From CAWBNS01 sp964445105 (GTDB lineage: Bacteria; Chlamydiota; Chlamydiia; Chlamydiales; JAJFMA01): DNA of 20,397 nucleotides. The notes under the pieces are model-generated. The model saw only the letters and a program-made list of their open reading frames with translations, had not been told where the DNA came from and did no database searches. Both the position numbers and the translations under genes were made by a program. Where the stretch lies: the NCBI GenBank assembly GCA_964445105.1, contig CAYUJS010000035.1, positions 1 to 20,397 on the forward strand, in the 5' to 3' direction. Positions 1-7,051 of the stretch are shown here, in pieces (position 1 is the first letter of the stretch; every line of letters begins with the position of its first letter).

Positions 1-2
1 GC

Positions 3-420
3 CCTGGGGGCACAGCTGCAGCAAGCGAGCAGTCTTTAGCTGAAATGGAGAAGTCGTACGCTGGCTATCGCTTTTCTAAGGAGCGCAGAGTCCGTCTATA
101 AGCCCCATTTTATCACGAATTTTCTACGTAATAGAGCGGTCCAAAACTACTGGTCCCAAATGAGTACGCTCCCCCTTCTCGCTCAACAAATTCGCAAGCA
201 GCCCAGCGTCGTTATGAACTTTGCCCTTACGAACTCTTAGGAACTAGTGGCAGCACAGGGCGCGCTCTTTGAGCACAACAACCTAGCGCAACTCAAACTG
301 ATACCGCTCTTTTGGTAGATTGGCTATTTTACGATCCAAGAGTACGATGAGGTCAGTAGGCGCTATAAATTAGGTTTTCCCAATCGAGAGGTGCGCAAAG
401 CTTTTTTAAATTTTGGTAGA
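3..420 (+). pseudogene. Decayed AAA-ATPase / PD-(D/E)XK nuclease-like gene (DUF1703-type), 3' part
   Basis: Reading the plus strand gives pieces of a familiar family spread over two frames. Frame 3 from base 3 gives a segment containing EMEKSYAGYRFSKE and then a stop near 99. From about 79, frame 1 continues with VYKPHFITNFL and NYWSQM, then LALFEHNN-like and GYFTIQEYDEVS, KLGFPNREVRKAFLNF, ending near 420. The order (YxGYRF, VYNPxSxxNFL-like, NYW, LLFQTGYLTI-like, YxLGFPNxEVR) is that of the C-terminal half of AAA-ATPase-like proteins with a PD-(D/E)XK domain, which are often multicopy in amoeba-associated bacteria. At least one frameshift and two in-frame stops (near 238 and 316) show it is dead. 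The 5' end lies outside the window. The family assignment is from memory of its motifs. Confidence 0.6.
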
Positions 421-491
421 GAAATCCCAGTAGCTCCCTTCAAAAAGAAGAAATCAGTCTCATCTTGCTCTCTATGCGTAGGTGAGGCCAC

Positions 492-541
492 GAACTCGCC
501 CCAAGCCAAGCCTGCTGTCAGCCTTCGCTGAAGCCGGTTTC
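492..541 (+). repeat. Partial copy of the dispersed intergenic repeat (copy R1)
   Basis: It shares AAGCCTGCTGTCAGC and the following CGCTGA-GCCG block with copies at 6.7 kb and (reverse complement) 20.3 kb. Only the right half of the element is recognisable. The TCAGC/GCTGA arms can pair. It lies just after the pseudogene at the left edge. Confidence 0.5.
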
Positions 542-560
542 TTTGCGCGCTGCTGTGCAA

Positions 561-720
561 TTTAAACGAGGCAGGCCCTTAAGTCGGGAAAACGTAATAT
601 TTCAGAGCGCAAAGTGATCGTTTACCACAAAGATGGGTCTAAATGCCAAGAGCGCGACATCCCTGCTTAGCTTAAGGGTGCGAGATCTACGCTCACCAGA
701 TCAAGGCGGCTCCGCTGAGA
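561..720. other. Stretch with no supported gene
   Basis: A short plus-strand frame (about 592-675) ends in a stop after CQERDIPA but has no convincing start or ribosome binding site. Together with the flanking remains this looks like decayed coding DNA; nothing specific can be named. Confidence 0.3.
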
Positions 721-978
721 TTAGCTCGCTTGTCTCTTGGGGCGTTTTTCGACCACGCGTAGCTCCGGAGCATCTTCGATGCTCTGTAATTCGAGGTCAT
801 TATCGACAATAGATTGTGCGCCTTGTAACAGGTAGGAAGCAAGGAGCGCATCACCCTCATAGGACATCTCAACTGCCATTTCTCCTCCCCCAGAGGGTTG
901 ATTGCAAGTGATGAGGATGTAGCAAGCATGCTTCTTTGCTAATGTTCTCTTCACATCGCGGTGAAGGTCAGCTTTCAT
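721..978 (-). CDS. Small conserved-looking hypothetical protein (85 aa)
   Basis: This 85-residue protein begins MKADLHRDVKRTLAKKHACY and has a central hydrophobic/acidic run with GGGEMAVEMSYEGD, followed by a helix-like LLASYLLQGAQSIVDND and a basic tail. The start is well supported: on the minus strand GGAG lies 5 nt upstream of the ATG. The even, structured amino acid composition and the ribosome binding site favour a real gene over the alternative overlapping frame at 693-929. I do not recognise a domain, and no signal peptide or membrane segment is visible. It stands alone between two pieces of decayed DNA, so it may be a survivor in an eroding region. Function unknown. Confidence 0.55.
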   Translation of the reverse strand: MKADLHRDVKRTLAKKHACYILITCNQPSGGGEMAVEMSYEGDALLASYLLQGAQSIVDNDLELQSIEDAPELRVVEKRPKRQAS

Positions 979-1311
979 ATACTCTCCAAGCGGGCTGAAC
1001 CCCGGTTTGGGGTCGCAACTCTTGACATTACTGACCGGCTGAATTTAGTTAAAGCGGAATCGGATACAAAAAAATATTTACCATTGTGCTATCCCTTGAT
1101 TACATTGTTGCTATGAGCAGGCAGCCTCCAGCCGCTTTTTATTCATCCCCAATATTTCTACAGCGTCTTGATCACAAAGATGCGTGGATAAATCGAAAAA
1201 AGTGGTGCAGCCTATTTGGGGGCGCGATTAGACGAAAGTTTCTGGACAAGGATTTTGAGAAAATTCTGCCCGTAGTGGCCAAGGACAATGCGTTTATTTC
1301 GCAGGTCATTT

Positions 1312-1471
1312 CGCGCAGGCGTAATCAATTGGAATTTACCGACTGTAGGCAGAGGCATTGCCATGCCCTTCGGAGGTATGGGTGTGAGTGGAAATCACCG
1401 TCCCTTGCCATACTGTGCAGTCGGCTAGTGTGCCTTATGCCGTTGCTTGTATCGAGAGAGCGGAGCCTTAA
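1312..1471 (+). pseudogene. C-terminal remnant of an aldehyde dehydrogenase (AstD/succinylglutamate-semialdehyde type)
   Basis: From 1312 the frame reads RAGVINWNLPTVGRG, then MPFGGMGVSGNHRPLPYCA, followed by a stop at about 1429. After a frame change it continues YAVACIERAEP to a stop at 1469-1471. The order RAGxxNWN, PFGGxGxSGNHRP, then CAYxVAxxE is the C-terminal end of succinylglutamate-semialdehyde dehydrogenases and close relatives. The in-frame stop and frame change show it is broken. The catalytic Cys and NAD-binding parts are not seen upstream, where only an overlapping 132-codon frame (1086-1484) exists, which I do not regard as a gene. Confidence 0.55.
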
Positions 1472-1867
1472 ACAGGTTGTATAAGATTACGGTACTTGTT
1501 GGGGCGGAAGATCTTTCGTACGGAAATTAGGCAGCAGATTAAAGCTCGCTAGAGGTGCCGGTTTTTTCATAATCTCTCTCGCGTATGATCGTTTGCATGA
1601 TTCTCGGTACGAAGTTGCGACAGTCGTTTATCGGACGTGCTGTTCGTGTTGATCTCTGCGCTTGCATGGGGGGTGTGGCCGCTTCGTGTGTGATGAACGC
1701 CACCTTGTGCGCGTGAACAATGCTCATGGCTGTCACTGCATAAGATCTGTGAGAAATAAATCGTTCTTGCGGTAAAGTGCAAATCCGGAAACTAACCACT
1801 AATCGCGATCATTATCAATAAAATAACAAGTTTGTTTACTGAAATCCTTGAAAGACGCGCTTTAACC
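1472..1867. other. Gene-free stretch
   Basis: Minus-strand open frames here (for example 1539-1799) have no ribosome binding site and no protein-like composition. A weak resemblance to the dispersed repeat exists at 1522-1566. Nothing else is supported. Confidence 0.3.
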
Positions 1868-1896
1868 TTGAAAAAATAGATTTATTTAGGTAGGAT
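1868..1896 (+). promoter_or_regulatory. Candidate sigma70-type promoter for the two-TM protein gene
   Basis: TTGAAA at 1868-1873 and TAGGAT at 1891-1896 are separated by 17 bp. The predicted transcript would start near 1903, about 30 nt before the ATG at 1934. Confidence 0.35.
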
Positions 1897-1933
1897 GAAC
1901 GTCTTAAATCAATAACATGGATGGATTTAGCGT

Positions 1934-2467
1934 ATGAACGTGGGCGGCTCATTCGGAGGTAATTACGGTGGCTATCGGGGAGGAGGCTCTTCCCAATATG
2001 GCGGCGGGCGCTCTGCGGGTCAGAGAGACCAGATGCACGCCCCTCGTCCGGCTATGCCTTACGGTGATCTTCTGAACGTGGCCTCGCTGGGCCGTCGTGA
2101 GCCGCTAGCTGACCGTTCTTCACCAGAACAAACCATCGACCGTTTCAAAAAGGGTCGTAATGCCTGCTGGGTGCTCGGCGCTATCAGTTTGTTTGCGTTC
2201 AGCATCATGGCGGCTCAGCCCGTCTTACTGCCGCTTTGCACCTTTGGGATGTGTTTTTCCAACGGCTGGAGCGACTGGCTAGAATTCACCACATCGATTC
2301 TTAAAATGAGCCTTTTTCCCGCTAGTTTGGGTGCCTTGTTTGTAGGCGTTGGTTTCTTCTGTGACCAGTCTCTGAAAGAGATAGAAGCACAGGCTGCCAC
2401 ACAGGACAAAACCAAACTGACGCCCGATCTGAGGGAGCTCGTGCTCCGACAAGGGCGCTCTAAATAG
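1934..2467 (+). CDS. Gly-rich two-transmembrane protein, candidate inclusion-membrane (Inc-like) protein
   Basis: This 177-aa protein has a low-complexity Gly/Tyr/Ser-rich N-terminus (residues 1-30, repeated GG with Y, N or R) and a polar linker. Two hydrophobic segments (about 77-107 and 122-143) are joined by a short loop with NGWSDW, and a charged, helical C-terminus follows (144-177). There is no cleavable signal peptide. Paired hydrophobic segments with a short loop and cytosolic tails are the known hallmark of chlamydial Inc proteins, which type III secretion inserts in the inclusion membrane; assigning this protein to that class is inference. The ribosome binding site is weak: only GGA about 8 nt upstream of the ATG. 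It is monocistronic, with a dispersed repeat directly downstream. Confidence 0.6.
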   Translation: MNVGGSFGGNYGGYRGGGSSQYGGGRSAGQRDQMHAPRPAMPYGDLLNVASLGRREPLADRSSPEQTIDRFKKGRNACWVLGAISLFAFSIMAAQPVLLPLCTFGMCFSNGWSDWLEFTTSILKMSLFPASLGALFVGVGFFCDQSLKEIEAQAATQDKTKLTPDLRELVLRQGRSK

Positions 2468-2476
2468 GCCCTTGGC

Positions 2477-2595
2477 TCTCGCTAAAAAAGGAACTGAGTC
2501 GCTAGCCTCATGCTCCTCTTTAGCCAAGGTTGCGAATTCCTCGCGGACTAAGCTGTTGTTAGCTCTCGCCGACCGGTTTTTCGCGGAAACTACTG
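2477..2595 (+). repeat. Diverged copy of the dispersed intergenic repeat (copy R2)
   Basis: In the same order as the 20.3-kb copy (reverse complement) it has CGCTAAAAAAGGAA, a CCTCAT block, TAGCCAAGG, CTCGCGGACTAAGC and a right end GCGGAAACTACTG that mirrors the left-end CAGTAG/CAGTTCCC terminal sequence. It fills the gap between the converging Inc-like and HolC-like genes. Confidence 0.5.
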
Positions 2596-2602
2596 ATCTT
2601 TT

Positions 2603-3019
2603 TCACCTTTCTTCTAAGCGAAGACCAGCCTTTAGGTAGGCTTGCTTCTTCTCCATCGCGGCGCGTTCTTTAGCAGGATCGGATCGGTCATCTAGCTCGT
2701 GGATGTAGGCGAACTCGTGCGTTATTGCGCAGGGCTGCGCGCTTAGGTTGAGCAGGGTTTGCGCCTTATTTAAGTTGCTGGCGTGTGTCGTGGTGATCAC
2801 GACCGCTGCTTGTACGGGCTCTGAGGCGGTTAGGTGGGGAGTGAACTGTTCGGCAGGCATATCCCGGAGGAGTCGGCTCACAAAGGCAGAGGCCTGCTGG
2901 TTTGGTACAACAATCAAAATCCGTCGGCTTTGACTAAATTGCTCATGGACAATCTCGCGCACACATTGGCATTTCGCTATGCTATGGGGGATGGTCCAGA
3001 AGTAGATGATTGGATTCAT
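2603..3019 (-). CDS. holC: DNA polymerase III chi subunit-like protein (HolC-like)
   Basis: This 138-aa protein has a pattern like HolC: strand IIYFWTI, helix with C-x-CVREIVHEQF, strand RILIVVPN, helix ASAFVSRLLRDMP, then EQFTPHLTA, strand AAVVITTT. HolC links single-strand binding protein and the clamp-loader complex during replication. The C-terminus (115-138) is a charged helix. The start at 3019 is supported by AAGGA 5 nt upstream, and its first 38 nt overlap the end of the upstream DUF502 gene, so translational coupling is likely. It is the last gene of the rnr operon. The family call is by pattern only; an unrelated Rossmann-like small protein is the alternative. Confidence 0.5.
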   Translation of the reverse strand: MNPIIYFWTIPHSIAKCQCVREIVHEQFSQSRRILIVVPNQQASAFVSRLLRDMPAEQFTPHLTASEPVQAAVVITTTHASNLNKAQTLLNLSAQPCAITHEFAYIHELDDRSDPAKERAAMEKKQAYLKAGLRLEER

Positions 3020-3662
3020 GAAATTCCTTCAGTAGTAGCTGTGTCTGTAAGGAAGCGCAGGAGATAATGCACTTAACCGCCTCTTCGACACTCATGTCGA
3101 TCGCCTGCACCTCCTCACTGCGATAGAGAAGAATAAAACTGAGAGAGGGGTGCGGGGCCCCTAAAATCAACACGGAAACAGACTCCACGCCTAGCGGGGA
3201 TTCTGTTGCGGACAGTGTTCTCATGGCGAGCCCGATCATGCGGGCCTTGTCATGAGGAAAAGGCACCAACACGGGTTTCTGCGCGTTTTTTTTCTCATTG
3301 CTGAACAGCAGATTAACCGCCTCTTGGGCCACTCTATAGATCCTGTTGATCATCGGGATACGGTGTAGAACTTTATCAGTCAAGCGGATGATTTGTTTGA
3401 TAAGATACCAGCGCGCTAGCCATCCGACTGCGACCAGCGTGAAGAATAGAAGGATCAGGATGAAGATACGGCTTGCGTAGAGGAGGAGCTCGCGCGCTTG
3501 CGGGAGGTAAAGGTGGGTTTGGGAGGCTGGGAGCGTCTCCAATAAATGCGCCATAATCCCGCTGAAGGGTGCGGTCAATAGATGGATGGTAAAGTTCACC
3601 ACCCAGATCGTGACGATCAAAGGCAGAAGTAGAGCCAAGCCAGCTAAAAATTTCTTCTTCAT
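2982..3662 (-). CDS. DUF502 family membrane protein (second copy)
   Basis: This protein of 226 aa uses the internal ATG at 3660-3662 (MKKKFLAGLALLLPL). The open frame extends 18 codons further up, but that part overlaps the upstream gene and lacks a ribosome binding site. The first hydrophobic segment (about 3-30) and the second (about 60-85) are followed by LTDKVLHRIPMINRIYRVAQ, typical of DUF502 proteins of unknown function found in bacterial inner membranes and plant membranes. The soluble C-terminal domain contains PVLVPFPHDKARMIG. Its start overlaps the stop of the upstream paralogue as ATGA, a coupling arrangement. The two genes are clearly tandem paralogues that have diverged well. Confidence 0.8.
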   Translation of the reverse strand: MKKKFLAGLALLLPLIVTIWVVNFTIHLLTAPFSGIMAHLLETLPASQTHLYLPQARELLLYASRIFILILLFFTLVAVGWLARWYLIKQIIRLTDKVLHRIPMINRIYRVAQEAVNLLFSNEKKNAQKPVLVPFPHDKARMIGLAMRTLSATESPLGVESVSVLILGAPHPSLSFILLYRSEEVQAIDMSVEEAVKCIISCASLQTQLLLKEFHESNHLLLDHPP

Positions 3663-4321
3663 AGCATGTCGGGCGGTAGTACGATCCTGTTCATGGGAGC
3701 TGCGATCACGCCGCAAGAGATGATGTACTTGAACGCGTCTTCCACCTTCATGTCGAGAAAAATTACATCAACCGGGTCAAACAGCACCAGAAAGCCGGAT
3801 GTGGGATTCGGCGTTGTGGGAACGAAGACAGCTATCATGCCGGTGCTGCTCTCCTTAAGGGTCAATGTAATGGAGGCTTGCGTCACGAATCCAAGGCTGT
3901 AGGTCCCTAACTTAGGGTAGGGAACCATCACGACCTGCTTAAATCCGCCCTTGTCGGAGCCGGCGACAGTGGTGATCACATCTTTAACGGTCCCATAGAT
4001 AGAGCTGATGAAGGGGATTCTCCTTAAGACATACTCGCCGACACGCAGTAGAGAGTGCACAAAAAACCAACGAGTCAAAATACCCAAGGCGACCGTCACC
4101 ACAAAGAGAACGATCAGGATTAAAATTTGGCTAAGTAGATGGACAAACTGTGGAGAGTCAAAAAAAACCAGGGGATTTTTGCCTACGCCGTAGTGCTCCA
4201 GCCCTGTCTGCACGATCCCTGCGAAAGGTTCTGTGAGTAGGTTGAACAGGAAACTCACAAGCAAAACAGTGACAGCCAATGGGAGCAGAATGACTAGGCC
4301 TGTGACAAAGCACTTTTTCAT
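3659..4321 (-). CDS. DUF502 family membrane protein (first copy)
   Basis: This 220-aa protein starts MKKCFVTGLVILLPLAVTVL. Transmembrane segments lie at about 5-30 and 62-87. The conserved DUF502 stretch GEYVLRRIPFISSIYGTVKD follows, then a soluble domain with KQVVMVPYPKLGTYSLGFVT and FVPTTPNPTSGFLVLFDP. The last part (FLVLFDPVDVIFLDMKVEDAFKYIIS) is the usual DUF502 C-terminal block, and the downstream paralogue keeps the same order. The gene lies 59 nt after rnr on the same strand. No clear Shine-Dalgarno precedes the ATG, so it may depend on readthrough translation or the start may be leader-poor. Function unknown; the envelope is the likely site. Confidence 0.85.
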   Translation of the reverse strand: MKKCFVTGLVILLPLAVTVLLVSFLFNLLTEPFAGIVQTGLEHYGVGKNPLVFFDSPQFVHLLSQILILIVLFVVTVALGILTRWFFVHSLLRVGEYVLRRIPFISSIYGTVKDVITTVAGSDKGGFKQVVMVPYPKLGTYSLGFVTQASITLTLKESSTGMIAVFVPTTPNPTSGFLVLFDPVDVIFLDMKVEDAFKYIISCGVIAAPMNRIVLPPDML

Positions 4322-4380
4322 GGGGCCAGTCTAACAGGAGCGGTTGGTTAGCGCAAGAGAGATTGAGGCCAAGGCAGCGG

Positions 4381-6600
4381 CTATCTTTTTTTTGGCTTAG
4401 CAGTGTGCTTGGAGCCTTTTTTATCTTTGCGCCTGTCCTTTTTGTGGACCACTGGCCTTTTTGTTTGGTGCTCCGGTTCTGTACCGGGAGCTAAGTACCA
4501 GACGCTATGCAACAAGATTAGGTCGATGGCCTTCAAGATGACAAAAATGCGGTCCCCGGAACGATAACAGGCTTCTGTGCGCCGTCCGACAAGGCACTTG
4601 CGCTTTTCGTCGTAGACAAAGTAGTCGTTATCCAGCTCAGAGACATGTAAAAAGCCTTCGACCATGAGGTCTAGCACTTCGAAGGAAATACCGAACGGTT
4701 TAACGCGGGTGACAACGGCTTCGTACTGCTGCAGGGGCTCCTCGATATACTTAGCGTTCAACAAGCGCAGTTTTTTCAGCAACAGAACATTGTTTTCTGC
4801 TTTAGCGCTGAGGCGCTCTTGTTCCGAACAGCGGCTGCAAATCGCTTCTAGGTCGGTCTCTGGATCGGCTTCTTTGAACAGAATACGATGGATAACCAGA
4901 TCCACATAGCGCCGGATGGGGCTGGTAAAGTGGCAGTAGTGCTCCAAGCCAAGACCGTAATGGCCGATGTTTTCCGGAGAGTAGATAGCAAGGCGCATGC
5001 TGCGAATATAGCTAGTAGCCAGATAGGGGCCGTAGGGGGTGTTGACCGCCTCTTGGAAAAGGACCTGTAGTTCTGCTGGTGTAGGATGATCGGAAATATC
5101 AAAGCCAAAAGCGGCGGCTAAGGCGGCGAACTCGCGAATGTTGTCTTCGGCGGGCTGCTCGTGCACGCGGTAGGTTAGGCCTGTACCGGCTTTTGTCAAA
5201 TGCCAGGCCACGACTTCGTTGGCTTTGAGCATAAACTCTTCGACCATCTGGTGGGTGATGTCGTATTGGACTACTTGCGTACCCTGAGGCACGCCTTGAG
5301 GGTCTACAAGGACGATTAGATCAGGTAGCGAGAACTCGATGCTGCCGCGCACAAAGCGCTGCTGTTTGAGGAGTTGGCAAAGTTCTACCATTAGTTCTAG
5401 AAGCGGTTTTAAAGGGCTTTTTTTCACCCCATCCAGCACTTCTTTGGCTTCGCCATAAGAGAATCGCTTGGCGCTCTTGATCACAGAGCGGTGGATTTTG
5501 TAATCTTTTAGTGTTCCTTCAGGGTCAAATGTCATGAAGACAGTGGCGGTGAGGCGATTGACATCGGCTTTAAGGCTACACAAGTTGTCGGATAGTTCTG
5601 AGGGGAGCATAGGGATGCAGGTGCCAGGGAAGTAGGTAGAGTTACACCGGATGCGTGCTTCATCATCGAGCGCTGTCCCTGGCTTCACGTAGTAGGAGAC
5701 GTCAGCGATGTGTACGCCGAGATGGTAGTTGCCCTCCTCGTCCTTGGACAAGGAGAGAGCATCGTCGAAGTCTTTGGCGGTCTCTGGATCGATGGTTACG
5801 CAGGTGAGTTCGCGTAAATCTTCTCGATCTTTGAGCGCTGAGGGAGCAACGCGCGATCCCAGCTGAACGGCCTCATCAACTACCTTGTGCGGGAAGGCGG
5901 CTCGAATTTCAAACTCTTCGATGGCTGCCGGGATGTCTGTGGCAGGATCGTCAATATGGCCGATGATGTGGGAGGTGCGGCAGTAGGTCTGGCTCTCTTT
6001 TGACCCCCAGCGCAAGACTTCCATCACCACGCGGTCGCCTACGCGATGGTTCCATTCAGCGGGTTCGACCTTAACGCGCTGGCTTTCGCCAAGCAGCGGC
6101 ACATACGCAGTGACTTCACCTTGGGCATCTACGGAGCGAATAATACCGGCGATGTGTGTGCGACTGCGCTCTAAGATAGCTTCAACGCGGCCTTCGGGTC
6201 CTTTTTCGGAAACGGGGCCGCTTGCGATGCATACCTCGACGCGGTCACCGTCGACTGCATTTTGCGTCAGATGTTTGGGAATGAAGATGTCCTGCGGGAA
6301 TCTTATAGGGTCATCCGGATGAAGAAAGCCGAAGCCGCGAGGGTGCATGCGCATGATGCCGGGAACGCTGTTAGCGGGTGCGGCCTCGCAGGCATAGCGG
6401 CCATCAATTTGTTGCACCTCTCCCTCGGAGACCAGGTTTTGCAGCACATCGCGGAAAGCTTTTTCGTGCTGAGGCATGATATGCAAGCGCTCTTTGAGTT
6501 CCGCGGCGGTGAGCGGTTTGTATCCTTTGCCGCCGACAAACTGCCGCGTGACACGCAGAAGGTTTTCAAAGAGGCGCTGATCTTTTGTTAGTTTTACCAT
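4381..6600 (-). CDS. rnr: Ribonuclease R (3'-5' exoribonuclease, RNB family)
   Basis: This 739-aa protein degrades structured RNA from the 3' end. Order: N-terminal winged-helix-like region (1-75), cold-shock/OB domains (about 80-235), RNB catalytic domain (about 265-585), S1 domain (about 622-695) and a Lys/Arg-rich tail (712-739). The catalytic metal ligands are visible in TIDPETAKDFDDAL (269-282: D271, D277, D279, D280). Further RNB marks are HIADVSYYV (297-305), YRVHEQP (477-483) and HYCHFTSPIRRYVDL (554-568). The length is normal for bacterial RNase R. It heads a four-gene minus-strand operon with two DUF502 genes and a HolC-like gene. No Shine-Dalgarno is seen; a TATAGT lies only 8 nt before the ATG, so the message may be leaderless. 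Confidence 0.96.
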   Translation of the reverse strand: MVKLTKDQRLFENLLRVTRQFVGGKGYKPLTAAELKERLHIMPQHEKAFRDVLQNLVSEGEVQQIDGRYACEAAPANSVPGIMRMHPRGFGFLHPDDPIRFPQDIFIPKHLTQNAVDGDRVEVCIASGPVSEKGPEGRVEAILERSRTHIAGIIRSVDAQGEVTAYVPLLGESQRVKVEPAEWNHRVGDRVVMEVLRWGSKESQTYCRTSHIIGHIDDPATDIPAAIEEFEIRAAFPHKVVDEAVQLGSRVAPSALKDREDLRELTCVTIDPETAKDFDDALSLSKDEEGNYHLGVHIADVSYYVKPGTALDDEARIRCNSTYFPGTCIPMLPSELSDNLCSLKADVNRLTATVFMTFDPEGTLKDYKIHRSVIKSAKRFSYGEAKEVLDGVKKSPLKPLLELMVELCQLLKQQRFVRGSIEFSLPDLIVLVDPQGVPQGTQVVQYDITHQMVEEFMLKANEVVAWHLTKAGTGLTYRVHEQPAEDNIREFAALAAAFGFDISDHPTPAELQVLFQEAVNTPYGPYLATSYIRSMRLAIYSPENIGHYGLGLEHYCHFTSPIRRYVDLVIHRILFKEADPETDLEAICSRCSEQERLSAKAENNVLLLKKLRLLNAKYIEEPLQQYEAVVTRVKPFGISFEVLDLMVEGFLHVSELDNDYFVYDEKRKCLVGRRTEACYRSGDRIFVILKAIDLILLHSVWYLAPGTEPEHQTKRPVVHKKDRRKDKKGSKHTAKPKKR

Positions 6601-6608
6601 AGGCTGCT

Positions 6609-6614
6609 ACTATA
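6609..6614 (-). promoter_or_regulatory. Candidate -10 box very close to the rnr start
   Basis: TATAGT on the minus strand ends 8 nt before the rnr ATG, placing the predicted transcription start within about 3 nt of the start codon. The matching -35 (TTTCCC, 18-bp spacer) is poor. Confidence 0.25.
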
Positions 6615-6658
6615 ACAGCCCTTTTGCTTTAAGGGAAATGGTGAAAAGACTTTATCAG

Positions 6659-6767
6659 CAGTTCCCGCTAAAAAAAGAAGCCGACTGGCTGCGCCACCAG
6701 CCTCATTGTACTTCTCGAAGGCTACACTAAGCCTGCTGTCAGCGCTCGCTGAGCCGATTTTTTCTCT
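6659..6767 (+). repeat. Copy of the dispersed intergenic repeat (copy R3)
   Basis: It begins CAGTTCCCGCTAAAAAAAG with AAGCCGACTGGCT, then a CCTCATTGT block, AAGGCTAC and ACTAAGCCTGCTGTCAGCG. The reverse complement of the right-edge copy has the same order. It contains a hairpin TCAGCG-CT-CGCTGA followed by a T run (about 6737-6767). The right terminal repeat is degraded. Confidence 0.6.
6670..6690 (-). terminator. Weak candidate terminator inside repeat R3
   Basis: On the minus strand AGCC-AGTC-GGCT is followed by TTCTTTTTTT. The stem is only four pairs, so this is tentative. It would end the VOC-gene transcript before rnr. Confidence 0.25.
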
Positions 6768-6969
6768 ATACGTGCTGATCCACTAAAATCGTATTGCCAT
6801 CTGGATCGACGATCATAAAGTTAGCCGGGCCAGTAGAGCTCTCGTCTGCTTCTGAAACTATGCTTACGCCGCGGTCCTTTAGCTGACGCTGCAACTCTCG
6901 GACGTCTGTGACATCTCCGACACCAAAGTCTGGGCTTTTTGGCAATTGAGGAGACGCCATGGGCGCCAT
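6766..6969 (-). CDS. Half-length VOC/glyoxalase-like protein (67 aa)
   Basis: The 67-residue product resembles the C-terminal module of vicinal-oxygen-chelate (glyoxalase/bleomycin resistance) proteins: FGVGDVTDVRELQRQLKDRG (strand plus helix) and GPANFMIVDPDGNTILVDQH (the paired strands with the DPDGN turn). Full family proteins are about 120-150 aa with two such modules; the N-terminal one is absent. Nevertheless the start has a strong ribosome binding site, GAGGAG 5 nt before the ATG, and the frame is clean. It may be a decayed gene with a fortuitous start or a one-module protein that works as a dimer. The divergent leuS promoter region lies upstream. Family call reasonably sure, function unknown. 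Confidence 0.6.
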   Translation of the reverse strand: MAPMASPQLPKSPDFGVGDVTDVRELQRQLKDRGVSIVSEADESSTGPANFMIVDPDGNTILVDQHV

Positions 6970-6989
6970 CCAGACTCCTCTATTTTAGG

Positions 6990-7019
6990 TTTAACTTAAG
7001 GGCGATCGGTTGCTATACT
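6990..7019 (+). promoter_or_regulatory. Candidate extended -10 promoter for leuS
   Basis: TTTAAC (6990-6995) is followed after 18 bp by TATACT (7014-7019), with the extended TG motif just upstream (TGC at 7011-7013). The predicted start near 7026 gives a leader of about 25 nt with AGGGA before the leuS ATG. Confidence 0.5.
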
Positions 7020-7051
7020 GGCGGTTTATTTTTATGACAGGTTAGGGAAAG

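Noticed and set aside
1086..1484. 132-codon plus-strand open frame
   Set aside because: The recognisable aldehyde dehydrogenase remnant runs in a different frame here, and the frame has no ribosome binding site.
1522..1566. Possible sixth copy of the dispersed repeat
   Set aside because: Only CTCGCT and a GCCGGTTTTTTC run match; too weak.
1917..1937. Six-codon upstream frame (MDGFSV) whose stop overlaps the Inc-like gene's ATG
   Set aside because: No ribosome binding site before it; could be chance.
4848..5108. Open frame of 86 codons inside rnr
   Set aside because: Shadow of rnr in another frame; no gene-like composition.
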